A DNA stretch of 64,000 bases from positions 1-64,000 of the forward strand of contig MHBE01000051.1 in assembly GCA_001803205.1 (NCBI GenBank). The letters are read 5' to 3'. Within the stretch, counting starts at the first letter, position 1. Every line of letters starts with the position of its first letter. The notes below the pieces were generated by a model. The model saw only the letters and a program-made list of their open reading frames with translations. It was not told the origin of the DNA and ran no database searches. Source of the stretch: Lentisphaerae bacterium GWF2_38_69. Its GTDB lineage: Bacteria > Verrucomicrobiota > Lentisphaeria > Victivallales > GWF2-38-69. Position numbers and translations under genes: made by a program. This document shows positions 35,536 through 46,065 of this stretch, in pieces.

Positions 35536-38500
35536 TTAACAGCTTAAATTTAATTTTGGAGCATGTCTATGGTATTCCTGGATAGAACATACATCGAGTC
35601 GTTCTACTCCTTTAAGAAATTTCAGGCCATTGATAGATGCTGCAAGTCCGGATAAAGTAGTTTGAACCGGTATTCCCCGAATAACAGCTTCGGCTCTTGT
35701 TACAATTTCATCAACCATAGGAGAAGGACCTGCGGCAGGTGTTATAATCACCCATTCTACTTCCCCTTCCTTCAACAGATCAATTACATTAGGTCGCCCC
35801 TGTCCTATCATGAAAACAGTATTGGTTCTGATTCCTCTTTCATATAGGTATGTTGAAGTCCCGGGAGTAGCATAAATTTTGAATCCTAATTCAATGAGAT
35901 CTTTTGCCATTTTAACGGACTCAGGCCGGGCAATATCCTGGGGGCTTAAACTGAAAAAAAGATTGCCTTTGGTAGGGACGGTCGTCCCTCCGGCCATTTG
36001 TGATTTAAGGAAGGCTATTCCCGGACTGAAATCAATTCCCATAACCTCACCGGTAGATTTCATTTCAGGAGAAAGTACAATGTCTGCTCCCGGAAATCTG
36101 GTAAAAGGAAAAACAGCTTCTTTACAGGATATATGAGAAGGAATGTATTCTTTGGTTAATCCTATTTCCCTGAGAGTCTTCCCTGCCATCAGAAGAGCCG
36201 CTATCTTTGCGACAGGCAAACCGATGGCCTTGCTTACAAACGGAACAGTTCGCGAAGCTCTCGGATTTACTTCAAGCACATAAACCTTATTTTCCTTAAT
36301 CGCATATTGGACATTCATTAGTCCAATCACATTCAAAGCCCTAGCCATGCTTAGCGTATTTTCCCTTATAGTCTTCAAAACATCCTTGTCAAGCGTTATA
36401 GAAGGAAGCATACATGCCGAATCTCCTGAATGTATTCCTGCAAGTTCAATATGGTCCATTATTCCCGCAATAACAGCTTCCTGCCCATCGCCAAGGCAAT
36501 CCACATCAACCTCTACAGCGTTGTCCAGGTATCTGTCAATTAAAACAGGTTTGTCTTTTGTTACTTCTATAGTTTCCTGCATATACTTACGCAGATACTT
36601 TTCTTTGTAAACAATCATCATCGAACGGCCGCCAAGCACATAAGAAGGCCTTACAAGAACCGGATATCCCAGACTTTCTGCTACCTTGACAGCATCTTCC
36701 TCATTTGTTGCCGTGTCACTTTCAGGCTGATTAATATTAAGTTCTGAAAGAAGATTTCTGAATTCATTCCTATTCTCAGCTTTTTCTATGTTTGAGGGAG
36801 TAGTGCCTATGATTTTTACGCCATTCTTCTCAAGGTTCTTAGCCAGATTTAGAGGGGTCTGCCCTCCAAACTGAACTATTACGCCGTAACAATTTTCTCG
36901 TTCATAAATATTAAGAACATCTTCCAGTGTCAATGGCTCAAAATAGAGTTTATCGCTTGTGTCGTAGTCGGTGGAAACTGTTTCAGGATTGCTGTTTACC
37001 ATAATAGTTTCAAATCCGGCTTTCCTTAGCGCAAAACAGGCATGGACACAGCAATAGTCAAATTCAATTCCCTGTCCAATTCTGTTTGGCCCTCCCCCAA
37101 GAATCATTATCTTTTTTTTACCTTTCTCGGGCATTTTTTCATCAAGCATACCGTAGGAAGAATAAAAATAAGGGGTAAAAGCTTCAAATTCTCCTGCGCA
37201 AGTATCCACGAGATTATAAATAGGAAGAAGTCCGATCTCTTTTCTTGATTGTCTGACTTCCGCTTCCTGAACATCGAGAATACATGCAATCTGCCTGTCT
37301 GAATATCCGAACTCTTTTGCCTGCAGGAAAAGAGGATAATCTTTTTTTAGATTTTCAATATTTCCTGCAGATGCAATTTCGTCTTCAAAGCATGCAAGTT
37401 CATGCATATGACGGAGAAACCATTTATCAATTTTGGTCAGTTCAAAAACTGTATCGGTCGGCCATCCTCTTCTGAAAGCTTCTCTGATATAGAAAAGTCT
37501 GAAAGCATTCGGCCTTATTAGCTCAGCCTTAACTTCTTCATCAGTCTTCAGCGAGTAAGGAGTATCTTTTCCATCCGCACCGAAACCGTATCGTCCGATT
37601 TCAAGAGACCTTAGAGCTTTCTGGAGGGAAATTTTGAAATTTTTCCCGATGCTCATTGTCTCTCCTACTGATTTCATAGATGTATTAAGTGTAGTATTGC
37701 TGTTGGAAAACTTCTCAAAGGCAAATCTTGGTATCTTAGTAACAACATAGTCTATAGACGGTTCAAAGCATGCAGGGGTTTTTCTAGTAATGTCATTATT
37801 TATTTCGTCAAGAGTATAGCCCACAGCAAGTTTGGCAGCGATTTTTGCAATCGGGAACCCAGTAGCTTTAGATGCCAGGGCGCTTGAACGAGATACCCTG
37901 GGATTCATCTCGATAATTACCATTCTGCCATTATCAGGATTAACTGCCCACTGGACATTCGATCCGCCCGTTTCCACTCCAATTGCTCTCATCACTTTGA
38001 GTGACGCATCACGCATATTCTGATACTCTCTGTCTGTAAGAGTTTGAGCAGGAGCTACGGTTATGCTGTCTCCTGTATGAACGCCCATCGGATCAATATT
38101 TTCAATTGAGCATACAATAACGGCATTATCCTTTTTGTCCCTCATGACCTCTAATTCAAACTCTTTCCATCCAAGAAGAGATTCTTCAATAAGGACTTCA
38201 GTTGTCGGACTTGCATCAAGTCCGCGCTCAACAATAGCTTCAAAATCTTCAGGATTGTAAGCTATGCCACCGCCGGTTCCTCCAAGTGTAAATCCAGGTC
38301 TGATTATCAAAGGATATGTGCCAATTTCTTCGGCTATCTTTGTTGCTTCTTCCATTGAATGAGCTGAACCGCTCTTAGGTACATCCAGGCCGATAGATTT
38401 CATGGTTTCCTTGAAGAGCTGGCGATCCTCTGCCCTTCTTATAACTTCAGCCTGAGCGCCTATCATTTTAATTCTGTAATAATTAAGAATCCCAGAATCA

Positions 38501-38808
38501 TAAAGCTCCATCGCCAGATTAAGCGCCGTCTGACCTCCAAGAGTTGGTAGTAGCGCATCAGGCCTTTCACGCCTGATTATTTCGTGCAGAATATCTTTTG
38601 TCAGGGGTTCAATATATGTCCTGTCAGCAAACTCGGGATCTGTCATGATTGTGGCAGGATTACTGTTTACCAGTACAAGATCATATCCTTCTTCCTTGAG
38701 AGCTTTGCAGGCCTGGGCTCCTGAATAGTCAAATTCGCAGGCTTGTCCGATTATAATCGGGCCTGAACCTATGAGCATTATCTTTTTGATATCAGTTCTT
38801 TTTGGCAT
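35536..38808 (-). CDS. carB: Carbamoyl-phosphate synthase large subunit
   Basis: The 1090-residue protein uses bicarbonate, ammonia from CarA and two ATP to make carbamoyl phosphate for pyrimidines and arginine. Both ATP-grasp halves are complete: the first opens with [19 protein letters not shown], the second with [17 protein letters not shown] near residue 570. Each half has an [10 protein letters not shown] or E-V-N-P-R-A-S-R box. The MGS-like allosteric domain closes the protein. In transcription order it follows carA, but a DUF4143 ATPase gene lies between them. Confidence 0.97.
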   Translation of the reverse strand: MPKRTDIKKIMLIGSGPIIIGQACEFDYSGAQACKALKEEGYDLVLVNSNPATIMTDPEFADRTYIEPLTKDILHEIIRRERPDALLPTLGGQTALNLAMELYDSGILNYYRIKMIGAQAEVIRRAEDRQLFKETMKSIGLDVPKSGSAHSMEEATKIAEEIGTYPLIIRPGFTLGGTGGGIAYNPEDFEAIVERGLDASPTTEVLIEESLLGWKEFELEVMRDKKDNAVIVCSIENIDPMGVHTGDSITVAPAQTLTDREYQNMRDASLKVMRAIGVETGGSNVQWAVNPDNGRMVIIEMNPRVSRSSALASKATGFPIAKIAAKLAVGYTLDEINNDITRKTPACFEPSIDYVVTKIPRFAFEKFSNSNTTLNTSMKSVGETMSIGKNFKISLQKALRSLEIGRYGFGADGKDTPYSLKTDEEVKAELIRPNAFRLFYIREAFRRGWPTDTVFELTKIDKWFLRHMHELACFEDEIASAGNIENLKKDYPLFLQAKEFGYSDRQIACILDVQEAEVRQSRKEIGLLPIYNLVDTCAGEFEAFTPYFYSSYGMLDEKMPEKGKKKIMILGGGPNRIGQGIEFDYCCVHACFALRKAGFETIMVNSNPETVSTDYDTSDKLYFEPLTLEDVLNIYERENCYGVIVQFGGQTPLNLAKNLEKNGVKIIGTTPSNIEKAENRNEFRNLLSELNINQPESDTATNEEDAVKVAESLGYPVLVRPSYVLGGRSMMIVYKEKYLRKYMQETIEVTKDKPVLIDRYLDNAVEVDVDCLGDGQEAVIAGIMDHIELAGIHSGDSACMLPSITLDKDVLKTIRENTLSMARALNVIGLMNVQYAIKENKVYVLEVNPRASRTVPFVSKAIGLPVAKIAALLMAGKTLREIGLTKEYIPSHISCKEAVFPFTRFPGADIVLSPEMKSTGEVMGIDFSPGIAFLKSQMAGGTTVPTKGNLFFSLSPQDIARPESVKMAKDLIELGFKIYATPGTSTYLYERGIRTNTVFMIGQGRPNVIDLLKEGEVEWVIITPAAGPSPMVDEIVTRAEAVIRGIPVQTTLSGLAASINGLKFLKGVERLDVCSIQEYHRHAPKLNLSC

Positions 38809-38885
38809 AACTAAGTTTTATAAACTTTCTTTAGCGGTTATCTAATATAGTATTAAATTCTTTCCTTATTTGTATTGCTTGAGTT

Positions 38886-40028
38886 CTAATTTACCTCTTC
38901 TCGTATTTTATCGATGGCAGCGATTGATAAAACATCAATTTTTTCATCAAGTTTGTAGCATTCGTCGCCTGGATAAATAACAAATAGTTTTTCCAATTCC
39001 AAATCACTTACTGAGGATTTCATGGACTTGGTAATTCTCGGGGCATCGCAGTATTTGACCTCGGCGGCAAAATTCTTGCCATCCTTATGCCAGAACAGAT
39101 CCACTTCAGCGCCAGAATGAGTGCTCCAGAAAAAAACATCATTGCTCTTTTTCTCTGTTGCTCTGATCAATAACTCAATAACAAATCCTTCCCATGAAGC
39201 TCCGAGCTTATTATGGCTTAAAAGAGAAGAATATGTTTCGATAGATTGTAATGAGTGAAAAATTCCTGAATCGCTAATGTATATCTTTGGACTTTTAACA
39301 AGCCTTTTTCCTGTATTTGAATACCATGGTAAAAGGATTCTCACCATAAAAGTTCCTTCTAGAATTTCAATATATTTTCTCACCGTCATATCTGATATTC
39401 CAAAAGATTTTGCCATTTCCGAGTAATTCATAATCTGTCCATGATAGTGACTGAGCATAGTCCAAAAACGCCTCAAGGTCATTGATGGAATTTTTATGCC
39501 AAGAACAGGAATATCTCTTTCAAGAAAAGTTGTTATGTAATTCTCTCTCCACAAAACACTTGCCTTCTCACTTTGCGCCGAAAACGAAAGAGGAAATGCG
39601 CCTCTTGTCCAAAGCGCGGTAACATTTTCATTTCCCACATCGCATAAACTAAATCCACTCAAGTGGTAATAAGCAATTCTGCCGGCAAGCGATTCCGAAC
39701 TTTTATTTATCAGGTCTTTTGAGGCGCTTCCGAGTATTAGAAATTTTAATTTCTGATTATTGTCCACAAGATACCGTAGGAGCGGAAAAAGTTCGGGTTT
39801 CCTTTGTATTTCGTCAATAACCGCCACCCCCTCAAGGTGTTCAAATATAAGCATTGGATTTTCCAGCTTGGCAAGATCCTTGGGGTTTTCAAGATCAAAG
39901 TAATAGTCGCAATTGAGTTCTTTTGAAAGAGTAGTTTTTCCGCATTGTCTGGTTCCGAGAATGGCTGTAACCGGAAAAAGCTTTATTAACTCTTTTAGTT
40001 TTTGAATATCTTCTATTCTCTTTATCAT
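38886..40028 (-). CDS. ATPase with DUF4143 domain, inserted between carA and carB
   Basis: The 380-residue protein is a STAND-like AAA ATPase: Walker A G-T-R-Q-C-G-K-T-T near residue 25, Walker B V-A-V-I-D-E-I-Q-R near 69 and G-S-A-S near 101. A winged helix (S-E-M-A-K-S-F-G-I-S-D-M-T-V-R-K-Y, about 200-220) and a C-terminal PD-(D/E)XK-like DUF4143 region (S-G-A-E-V-D-L-F-W near 305 and A-E-V-K-Y-C near 325) follow. Such genes are common, variably present and of unsettled function; a nuclease or defence-related role is possible. It separates carA and carB, and all three run in the same direction. Confidence 0.85.
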   Translation of the reverse strand: MIKRIEDIQKLKELIKLFPVTAILGTRQCGKTTLSKELNCDYYFDLENPKDLAKLENPMLIFEHLEGVAVIDEIQRKPELFPLLRYLVDNNQKLKFLILGSASKDLINKSSESLAGRIAYYHLSGFSLCDVGNENVTALWTRGAFPLSFSAQSEKASVLWRENYITTFLERDIPVLGIKIPSMTLRRFWTMLSHYHGQIMNYSEMAKSFGISDMTVRKYIEILEGTFMVRILLPWYSNTGKRLVKSPKIYISDSGIFHSLQSIETYSSLLSHNKLGASWEGFVIELLIRATEKKSNDVFFWSTHSGAEVDLFWHKDGKNFAAEVKYCDAPRITKSMKSSVSDLELEKLFVIYPGDECYKLDEKIDVLSIAAIDKIREEVN

Positions 40029-40186
40029 CAGTTATTCGATCCTGACCTGCTTCATTTATTAAGACGAAAGATTAAATTAAAAATCACATCAATTATTGAA
40101 ATATCAAACTATATGTATGAAATATCTACCATACGCTCTTTTCTTTTATTACTCCTGATTGATATTGGACGGATTCTTGAAAACAT

Positions 40187-41350
40187 TTATCGGGACATCA
40201 GAGTTTTAAAATTTTTGAACAGATATGATGGGTCATGAGGGCCTGGAGCTGCTTCAGGATGGTATTGTACCGCAAAGAGAGGTTCGGTTTTATGCCTCAT
40301 TCCTTCTACGGACATATCGTTCAAATTAATATGAGTAACTTCAAGCTGTGTATTCTTTATTGATTCAGGCGTAACGGCAAAGTTGTGATTCTGGGAAGTT
40401 ATTTCAACTGATTCATTAAGTAAATTTTTTACAGGATGGTTGCAGCCGTGATGGCCAAATTTCAGCCTTGATGTAACTGCTCCGCAGGCAATAGAAAGAA
40501 TCTGATGCCCAAGACAAATTCCCATAATAGGCACTTTCCCTATTAACTTTTTTGCGTTTTCTATAGCATAGGTAACCGCAGCCGGATCGGCAGGTCCGTT
40601 AGAAAAGAAAACTCCGTCCGGCTTTAATCTTACAATCTCTTCCGCAGAAGTTTGTGCGGGAACAACTCTTGCTCCAATTCCTTTAAGTCGAAGACCTCTA
40701 AGGATATTCCATTTAATGCCATAATCATAGGCTACGATATTATACTCGATTTGAGGCAAGATTTCAGAATCAGATAAACCCCAATAAGTTCCATTGGTCA
40801 TTTCAAGATTATCAAAATCGTAAGCGTCCTTGCAGCTGACTTTTGAAGCATAATCCTGCCCATCAAGCCCTTCCCACTCTTTTGCCTTTTTCACACAATC
40901 TTCTTCAGTAATTATCTCATCAGAACAATGAATAAAAGCTTTTTGTGTCCCTTTGGAGCGCAGAAGATGCGTAAGGAATCTCGTATCAATCCCGGAAATT
41001 GCCGGAATATCCTCTTTCATTAAAAGTTCCTGCAGGGATTTATCGCATCTCCAATTACTGGGCTGATTAATGTTATGAACAATAAAACCGCTCAGGAATA
41101 AGGAGGTTGACTCATAGTCCGAGCTGTTTATACCTGTATTTCCTATTTCTGGATAGGTCATTGCAACAATCTGGCCAGCGTAGGAAGGATCTGAAATAAT
41201 CTCCTGATAACCGGACATACCGGTATTAAAAACAAGCTCTCCGAGCATATCCTTCCTGGCTCCGAAAGAATAACCTTTCAGTATCGTACCATCTTCCAAA
41301 GCCAGTGTGGCTGATTCAGCCCTGAGTTTTTTCCAATCTGTCTTTTGCAT
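40187..41350 (-). CDS. carA: Carbamoyl-phosphate synthase small subunit (glutaminase)
   Basis: The 387-residue subunit hydrolyses glutamine and channels ammonia to CarB. The N-terminal CarA domain contains T-G-M-S-G-Y-Q-E-I-I-S-D-P-S-Y-A-G-Q, and the class I amidotransferase domain has the nucleophile in G-I-C-L-G-H-Q near residue 278 and the partner His and Glu in Q-Y-H-P-E-A near 364. The length is normal. It starts 9 bases after the DUF4062 gene and is followed by 158 bases and then the DUF4143 ATPase gene rather than carB. Confidence 0.97.
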   Translation of the reverse strand: MQKTDWKKLRAESATLALEDGTILKGYSFGARKDMLGELVFNTGMSGYQEIISDPSYAGQIVAMTYPEIGNTGINSSDYESTSLFLSGFIVHNINQPSNWRCDKSLQELLMKEDIPAISGIDTRFLTHLLRSKGTQKAFIHCSDEIITEEDCVKKAKEWEGLDGQDYASKVSCKDAYDFDNLEMTNGTYWGLSDSEILPQIEYNIVAYDYGIKWNILRGLRLKGIGARVVPAQTSAEEIVRLKPDGVFFSNGPADPAAVTYAIENAKKLIGKVPIMGICLGHQILSIACGAVTSRLKFGHHGCNHPVKNLLNESVEITSQNHNFAVTPESIKNTQLEVTHINLNDMSVEGMRHKTEPLFAVQYHPEAAPGPHDPSYLFKNFKTLMSR

Positions 41351-41359
41351 CGTGATGAG

Positions 41360-42895
41360 TTACCTGTTTTTGTTTTTTAATTTTACACCTTTATCGCTAA
41401 GCCGATATTTTTGATGAGGGTGGTTGGGTTTATCCGGATATTTCAACTCGATGTAACCGCCTTCAATTGCAGGCAGAATATAATTTACCCTAAAAAAATC
41501 ATCGTGCCTTATCCCTATTAGAGATTGAATCTCTACCCTTTTCATCTCACCATTCAAAACAGCCACAAGATTTTTCAGATTTTTCGTAACTTCCCCAGTA
41601 ACTTCCCCAGTAACTTCCCCAGTAACTTCCCCAGTAACTTCCCCAGTAACTTCCCCAGTAACTTCCCCAGTAACTTCCCCAGTAACTTCTTTTCTCCAAA
41701 TAACGGCTCTGAATATTTCTTCTTGAATAAACTCAGGTGGCTTTAACCCTTCTTCTGTACAAAATCTTATGATATCTCTTGTTCCAGTTCCTATTCTCTC
41801 TATATATCCTGCAAGATACATCGGTTCAGCCAGCAGCGGATTATAGGGAATAGACGGATGCATTTCCCTGAGTTTTACTGTCGTAAGACCGAAAGGCAAA
41901 TGCCCAGGATTCCATATCTCAAGACGATCTTTGAACAGCATCACCTGTACACTTCCATTGCTTGTGTAATCTTTGTGAACTACGGAATTAACAATCGCTT
42001 CAGAAATCGCAGCCCTTGGAATTTCGTAATGAAGCGGTGCGTCGTTGCTTTTATCGCGGACACCTATAGAAGCCTCGATTTTGGAAAGCACGAAATCGAC
42101 TGCCTGGTTAACAAGTTGAAACACATCTCCTTTATAAACTTGATAAGAAGGGATCGGTTTTACTATGTCCTTGCCGTGAAAGTGGGCACATTTTACTTCG
42201 GAAGTTATAAAAAATTTTTGGGGTTGTTTTCCAAAAAGTAATATTGCCGCATTGGTGATCCTGCCATCAGAAAAAAGATTAAGATGAGTGAGAATTTCCT
42301 CTTTTTTGGACTCTTCAGAAAGTGGAAAACTCCTTTTACTTTTGGCAAGGCGTACAAACTCTTTAATCTTTTCGGTATCGAGGTCATCAATCGTTGCAGA
42401 ATTATTCAGTTCGGCATCAAAAGGGACTGTTCTTATATATTCTTTTTCTTCTAAGTATCTGATAAGGGAAGCATATATAGCATATTTTAATTCATAAGAT
42501 GAAGAAAATTGTTTTCTTACAACAGAATGTTCAGCCTTTTGTATTAAAGCTATTTCTTTAGGGTTCCTGTGCGAAAGTTTGTGAGAACTTAAAAATACAA
42601 GCCTTGTCTTGTGATGCTTTGTAGCATAATCAAATTCCCGTTCCGTAGGAGAAATTCCATCGACATCTTCATAGCCATATTCCTTTCCAAAAATTCCAAT
42701 GTAAATATCGCTTTGTTCAACTTCTTTTAAATAAATAGTCCTTGCAGAATGATTGAATGCAGCTTGCCTTTCAAAAATAAAAGGCTCAAAGAATTTTCCA
42801 AGTAACGGATCAGAATGCAAATATTCAAAAAGCATTTGACGCTCTTCAGCAAACTCTGATTGTACGCTGCTGATAAAAATTTTTATCTTTTTCAT
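41360..42895 (-). CDS. DUF4062 - RecG-like ATPase - (EVTG)n repeat protein
   Basis: I start it at ATG 42895 (511 residues); a TTG three codons upstream is the alternative. The N-terminal 90 residues are a DUF4062 domain (K-I-F-I-S-S-V-Q-S-E-F-A-E-E-R opening, then D-I-Y-I-G-I-F-G-K-E-Y-G-Y). The middle carries a GHKL-like ATPase as in RecG-related Schlafen/AlbA proteins: A-I-S-E-A-I-V-N-S-V-V-H-K-D-Y, L-E-I-W-N-P-G-H-L-P and I-G-T-G-T-R-D-I. Next come eight perfect E-V-T-G units, then a C-terminal winged-helix-like end. DUF4062 here takes the place normally held by the AlbA_2 domain. Function is unknown; DUF4062 occurs in several defence-like proteins. It sits between pyrG and carA. Confidence 0.82.
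   Translation of the reverse strand: MKKIKIFISSVQSEFAEERQMLFEYLHSDPLLGKFFEPFIFERQAAFNHSARTIYLKEVEQSDIYIGIFGKEYGYEDVDGISPTEREFDYATKHHKTRLVFLSSHKLSHRNPKEIALIQKAEHSVVRKQFSSSYELKYAIYASLIRYLEEKEYIRTVPFDAELNNSATIDDLDTEKIKEFVRLAKSKRSFPLSEESKKEEILTHLNLFSDGRITNAAILLFGKQPQKFFITSEVKCAHFHGKDIVKPIPSYQVYKGDVFQLVNQAVDFVLSKIEASIGVRDKSNDAPLHYEIPRAAISEAIVNSVVHKDYTSNGSVQVMLFKDRLEIWNPGHLPFGLTTVKLREMHPSIPYNPLLAEPMYLAGYIERIGTGTRDIIRFCTEEGLKPPEFIQEEIFRAVIWRKEVTGEVTGEVTGEVTGEVTGEVTGEVTGEVTGEVTKNLKNLVAVLNGEMKRVEIQSLIGIRHDDFFRVNYILPAIEGGYIELKYPDKPNHPHQKYRLSDKGVKLKNKNR
41586..41689. repeat. 12-bp tandem repeat, 8 full copies plus a partial copy
   Basis: The unit GTAACTTCCCCA is repeated without a mismatch from 41586 to 41681, and a partial unit GTAACTTC follows to 41689. 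On the coding strand it encodes E-V-T-G repeats. Because the unit is a multiple of three, copy-number change alters linker length without a frameshift. Perfect identity at third positions suggests recent expansion by slippage or recombination. Confidence 0.95.
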
Positions 42896-42933
42896 AAATG
42901 TCAAAAAAACTTAATGCTTAAAACCTAAACCGG

Positions 42934-44544
42934 TCATTTCCTAACTCTGTTTTTCATTGAGGCAGCGATAAAGCCTTTAAAAAGCGGGTGAGCTTTCAAT
43001 GGGGTGGATTTAAATTCCGGGTGGTACTGGCAGGCAACAAACCAGGGATGATTTTTTAATTCAACTACTTCAACTAGTTTTTTGTCAGGAGAAGTGCCAG
43101 CAATAACGAGTCCTTTATCTAAAAGCTCATTAATATATTTATTGTTAACTTCATATCTGTGCCGATGTCGTTCGCTGATACTTGCTGATTCGTAACTAGC
43201 TCTGGCATTGGATCCTTCGGAAAGATTGCATGGATATGCGCCAAGCCTCATAGTCCCGCCTTTTGCCGATATTAGTTTCTGATCTTCCATAAGATCTATA
43301 ACAGGATGAGTGGTCGTAGTGCTGAATTCAGCACTATGGGCATCTGTCATTGCGCAGACATTTCTTGCAAATTCGATAACTGCGCATTGCATTCCGAGGC
43401 ATATTCCAAAAAAAGGAATATTATTTGTTCTGGCATATTTTATTGCCTTAATTTTTCCATCTACGCCTCTTGAACCAAATCCGCCAGGGACAAGCAACCC
43501 GCATACATCCCCGAGAATTTCATCTTCGGAAGAATTTTCAAGATCTTCGGACTCAATCATTTTTATATTGACTTTTACCCTGTTTGCAATACCGGCATGA
43601 CTGAGAGCCTCATATATACTTTTATAAGAATCTCTCAGACTGATATATTTGCCTACAACTCCAATTTTGACTTCTCCATTGACTGGATTAATGACATTGT
43701 CAACCATCTTGTTCCAATCAGTTAAATCAAGGTTGTTAACAGGGAGATTCAGCAGTTCCAATACATATCTGTCGAGGTTTTGGGCGGCAAGCTCAACAGG
43801 CACTTCGTAAATAGTGTTTTGTACATCCTGTTCTGCTATAACAAATTCTTTCGGAACATTACAGAATAATGAAAGTTTTTCTATATGTTCTTCTGTCAAA
43901 GGATGTTCACATCTGCAGATGAGAAGATCAGGCATAATTCCGATTTCCCTTAAAATTGCCACAGATTGCTGAGATGGCTTTGTCTTCATTTCTCCTGCAG
44001 CTTTTATGAACGGAACTAATGTTAAATGAACAAAGAGAGAGTTGTTTCTTCCTGATTCGTGCTTAAATTGCCTAATGGCTTCCAGAAAAGGGAGCGACTC
44101 GATATCTCCCGCCGTTCCGCCTATTTCAGTAATTACAATATCGACATCTGATGTATCAAACATCGAAATTGCCAATTTGATTTCGTTAGTTATATGAGGA
44201 ATAACCTGAACTGTTTTACCAAGATAGCCGCCTTCTCTTTCCCGTTTAATTACATTGCTATAGATTCTACCTGTCGTAAAATTACTTGACTTATTGCATG
44301 TAATACCTGCAAATCGTTCATAATGACCGAGATCAAGATCTGTTTCAGCTCCATCATCAGTAACATAGACTTCGCCATGCTGAAAAGGAGACATTGTGCC
44401 TGGATCAACATTCAAATATGGATCCATTTTCTGCATTTTGACTTTGTAACCGCGCTGTTCAAGAAGCATGGCTATTGATGCGGCTGTGATGCCTTTTCCC
44501 AGAGATGAAACTACTCCGCCAGTAACAAAAATATGTTTTGTCAT
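42934..44544 (-). CDS. pyrG: CTP synthase
   Basis: The 536-residue enzyme aminates UTP to CTP with glutamine-derived ammonia. The synthetase half starts [16 protein letters not shown] near residue 8 and has [11 protein letters not shown] near 142. The glutaminase half carries [10 protein letters not shown], the nucleophile in G-I-C-L-G-M-Q near residue 385 and the partner in C-Q-Y-H-P-E-F near 514. It follows gltD by 63 bases on the same strand, and the DUF4062 gene comes next. Confidence 0.97.
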   Translation of the reverse strand: MTKHIFVTGGVVSSLGKGITAASIAMLLEQRGYKVKMQKMDPYLNVDPGTMSPFQHGEVYVTDDGAETDLDLGHYERFAGITCNKSSNFTTGRIYSNVIKREREGGYLGKTVQVIPHITNEIKLAISMFDTSDVDIVITEIGGTAGDIESLPFLEAIRQFKHESGRNNSLFVHLTLVPFIKAAGEMKTKPSQQSVAILREIGIMPDLLICRCEHPLTEEHIEKLSLFCNVPKEFVIAEQDVQNTIYEVPVELAAQNLDRYVLELLNLPVNNLDLTDWNKMVDNVINPVNGEVKIGVVGKYISLRDSYKSIYEALSHAGIANRVKVNIKMIESEDLENSSEDEILGDVCGLLVPGGFGSRGVDGKIKAIKYARTNNIPFFGICLGMQCAVIEFARNVCAMTDAHSAEFSTTTTHPVIDLMEDQKLISAKGGTMRLGAYPCNLSEGSNARASYESASISERHRHRYEVNNKYINELLDKGLVIAGTSPDKKLVEVVELKNHPWFVACQYHPEFKSTPLKAHPLFKGFIAASMKNRVRK

Positions 44545-44607
44545 AAAAACTGAACCTTAAGTCATAGATATAAGTTTAAAATATTTCGTGCAATAATATC
44601 ACATCTA

Positions 44608-46038
44608 TCAATTTTTTGACAGATAATCATTAATTTTTGCGGCAACATCCCTTCCTTTCTGCATTGCTCTTACTACCAGAGAAGCTCCGGTAACAGCATC
44701 GCCTGTGGCAAAAACTTTGTCATGTCCCGCGCAGCAATTATCATCAGTTTTTATATTTGTCCTCTGATCAAATTTAAGGTTAAACTGATTAAATAAATCG
44801 GTATCTGCAGGTCCTGTAAAGCCCATTGAAAGGAAAACCAGATCAGCATCTATGGAAAATTCAGATCCCTGAATTTCTTTCATATTCACAGGAAAACCTC
44901 CTGCTGATATGTCCCAATTAACCTTAACCGCATTTATTCTGGAAACTCTTCCGTCCGCAGTGCCTGAGAAACTTTTTGTGCCAATTCCCCATGCGCGGTT
45001 ACAGCCTTCCTTATGGCTGCTGGAGGTTCTGAGCTGATAGGGCCACTGTGGCCAGGGAGTCTTATCACTCCTTTTTTCAGGGGGCATGGGGAGAATTTCT
45101 ATCTGGGTGACAGATGAAGCTCCCTGTCTGTTGGCTGTGCCAACACAATCAGAGCCGGTATCTCCTCCGCCTATTACAAGGACTTTTCTGCCTTCCGCAA
45201 AAATAATCGGCTTATCTATTTTTTCATCTCCGACAATCTTGTTCTGTTGCGTAAGATAGTCCATGGCAAAGTGGATATTTTTAAGTTCTCTTCCGGGAAC
45301 TTTGATATCTCTTGGGTTTCTAGAGCCTACAGCTATGCAAACAGCATCGAATTTTTTTAACAGAAAACTTGGAGTGATGTCTTGTCCTATGCTGACAGAA
45401 GTTTCGAATTTGATACCTTCCTGAGTCATCAAATCTACACGCCTCTGAACAATCTTTTTGCTTAATTTGAAATCAGGGATACCATATCTAAGCAAGCCCC
45501 CTACATACTGTTCTTTTTCAAAGACAGTTACAGAATGCCCAAACTTGTTAAGTCTGTTTGCCACGCTCAACCCTGCCGGACCTGAACCAATAACAGCCAC
45601 ACTCTTATTAGTTCTCTTTTTAGGCTGATATGGTTTGATAAATCCTTCTCTAAATCCTTTTTCGATCAAAGAAATTTCAATCTGCCTTATTGAAACTGGA
45701 TCGCCGTTCAATCCTGCCGTACATGAAGCTTCACAAAGGGCAGGACAAACCCTTCCCGTAAATTCAGGGAAATCATTAGTTGATAGAAGTATTCCCAGAG
45801 CAAGTTTCCAATGCCCTCGGTAAACATATTCATTGAACTCAGGAATAAGATTTCCCAACGGGCATCCGCTGCCATGACAGAAAGGTATGCCGCAATCCAT
45901 GCACCTTGCTGCCTGTTCATGAATCTCTTCTTCAGTCAATAATACTTCAACTTCGCTGAAATCCCTAAGCCTCTCTTCGACGCCCCGGTATTTAGCTCCC
46001 TTGTATTCTATATCTAAAAATCCTCTTGGTTTACCCAT
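44608..46038 (-). CDS. gltD: Glutamate synthase small subunit
   Basis: The 476-residue subunit passes electrons from NADPH through FAD and iron-sulfur clusters to the large subunit. The N-terminal cluster-binding cysteines are in R-C-M-D-C-G-I-P-F-C near residue 47 and C-P-A-L-C-E-A-S-C near 97. The FAD dinucleotide fold is V-I-G-S-G-P-A-G-L-S near 150, the NADPH fold V-I-G-G-G-D-T-G-S-D near 290, and A-T-G-D-A-V-T-G-A-S-L-V near 450. It is separated from gltB by the four-helix-bundle gene, which is unusual. Confidence 0.96.
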   Translation of the reverse strand: MGKPRGFLDIEYKGAKYRGVEERLRDFSEVEVLLTEEEIHEQAARCMDCGIPFCHGSGCPLGNLIPEFNEYVYRGHWKLALGILLSTNDFPEFTGRVCPALCEASCTAGLNGDPVSIRQIEISLIEKGFREGFIKPYQPKKRTNKSVAVIGSGPAGLSVANRLNKFGHSVTVFEKEQYVGGLLRYGIPDFKLSKKIVQRRVDLMTQEGIKFETSVSIGQDITPSFLLKKFDAVCIAVGSRNPRDIKVPGRELKNIHFAMDYLTQQNKIVGDEKIDKPIIFAEGRKVLVIGGGDTGSDCVGTANRQGASSVTQIEILPMPPEKRSDKTPWPQWPYQLRTSSSHKEGCNRAWGIGTKSFSGTADGRVSRINAVKVNWDISAGGFPVNMKEIQGSEFSIDADLVFLSMGFTGPADTDLFNQFNLKFDQRTNIKTDDNCCAGHDKVFATGDAVTGASLVVRAMQKGRDVAAKINDYLSKN

Positions 46039-46065
46039 AACTTAGCCTTTTTAGCGTTATTATTT

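Noticed and set aside
35960-36000. GGTAGGGACGG-type palindrome inside carB resembling the hairpin near 61972-61993
   Set aside because: The CarB protein keeps normal length and sequence here, so an inserted repeat is not supported; the 11-base match is probably chance.
40002-40238. Plus-strand frame between carA and the DUF4143 ATPase gene
   Set aside because: It overlaps the ends of two solid minus-strand genes and shows no recognisable features; the gap holds no other gene that I can support.
41586-41689. CRISPR-like array
   Set aside because: The 12-bp units are contiguous without spacers and lie in frame in a coding gene; this is a coding tandem repeat.
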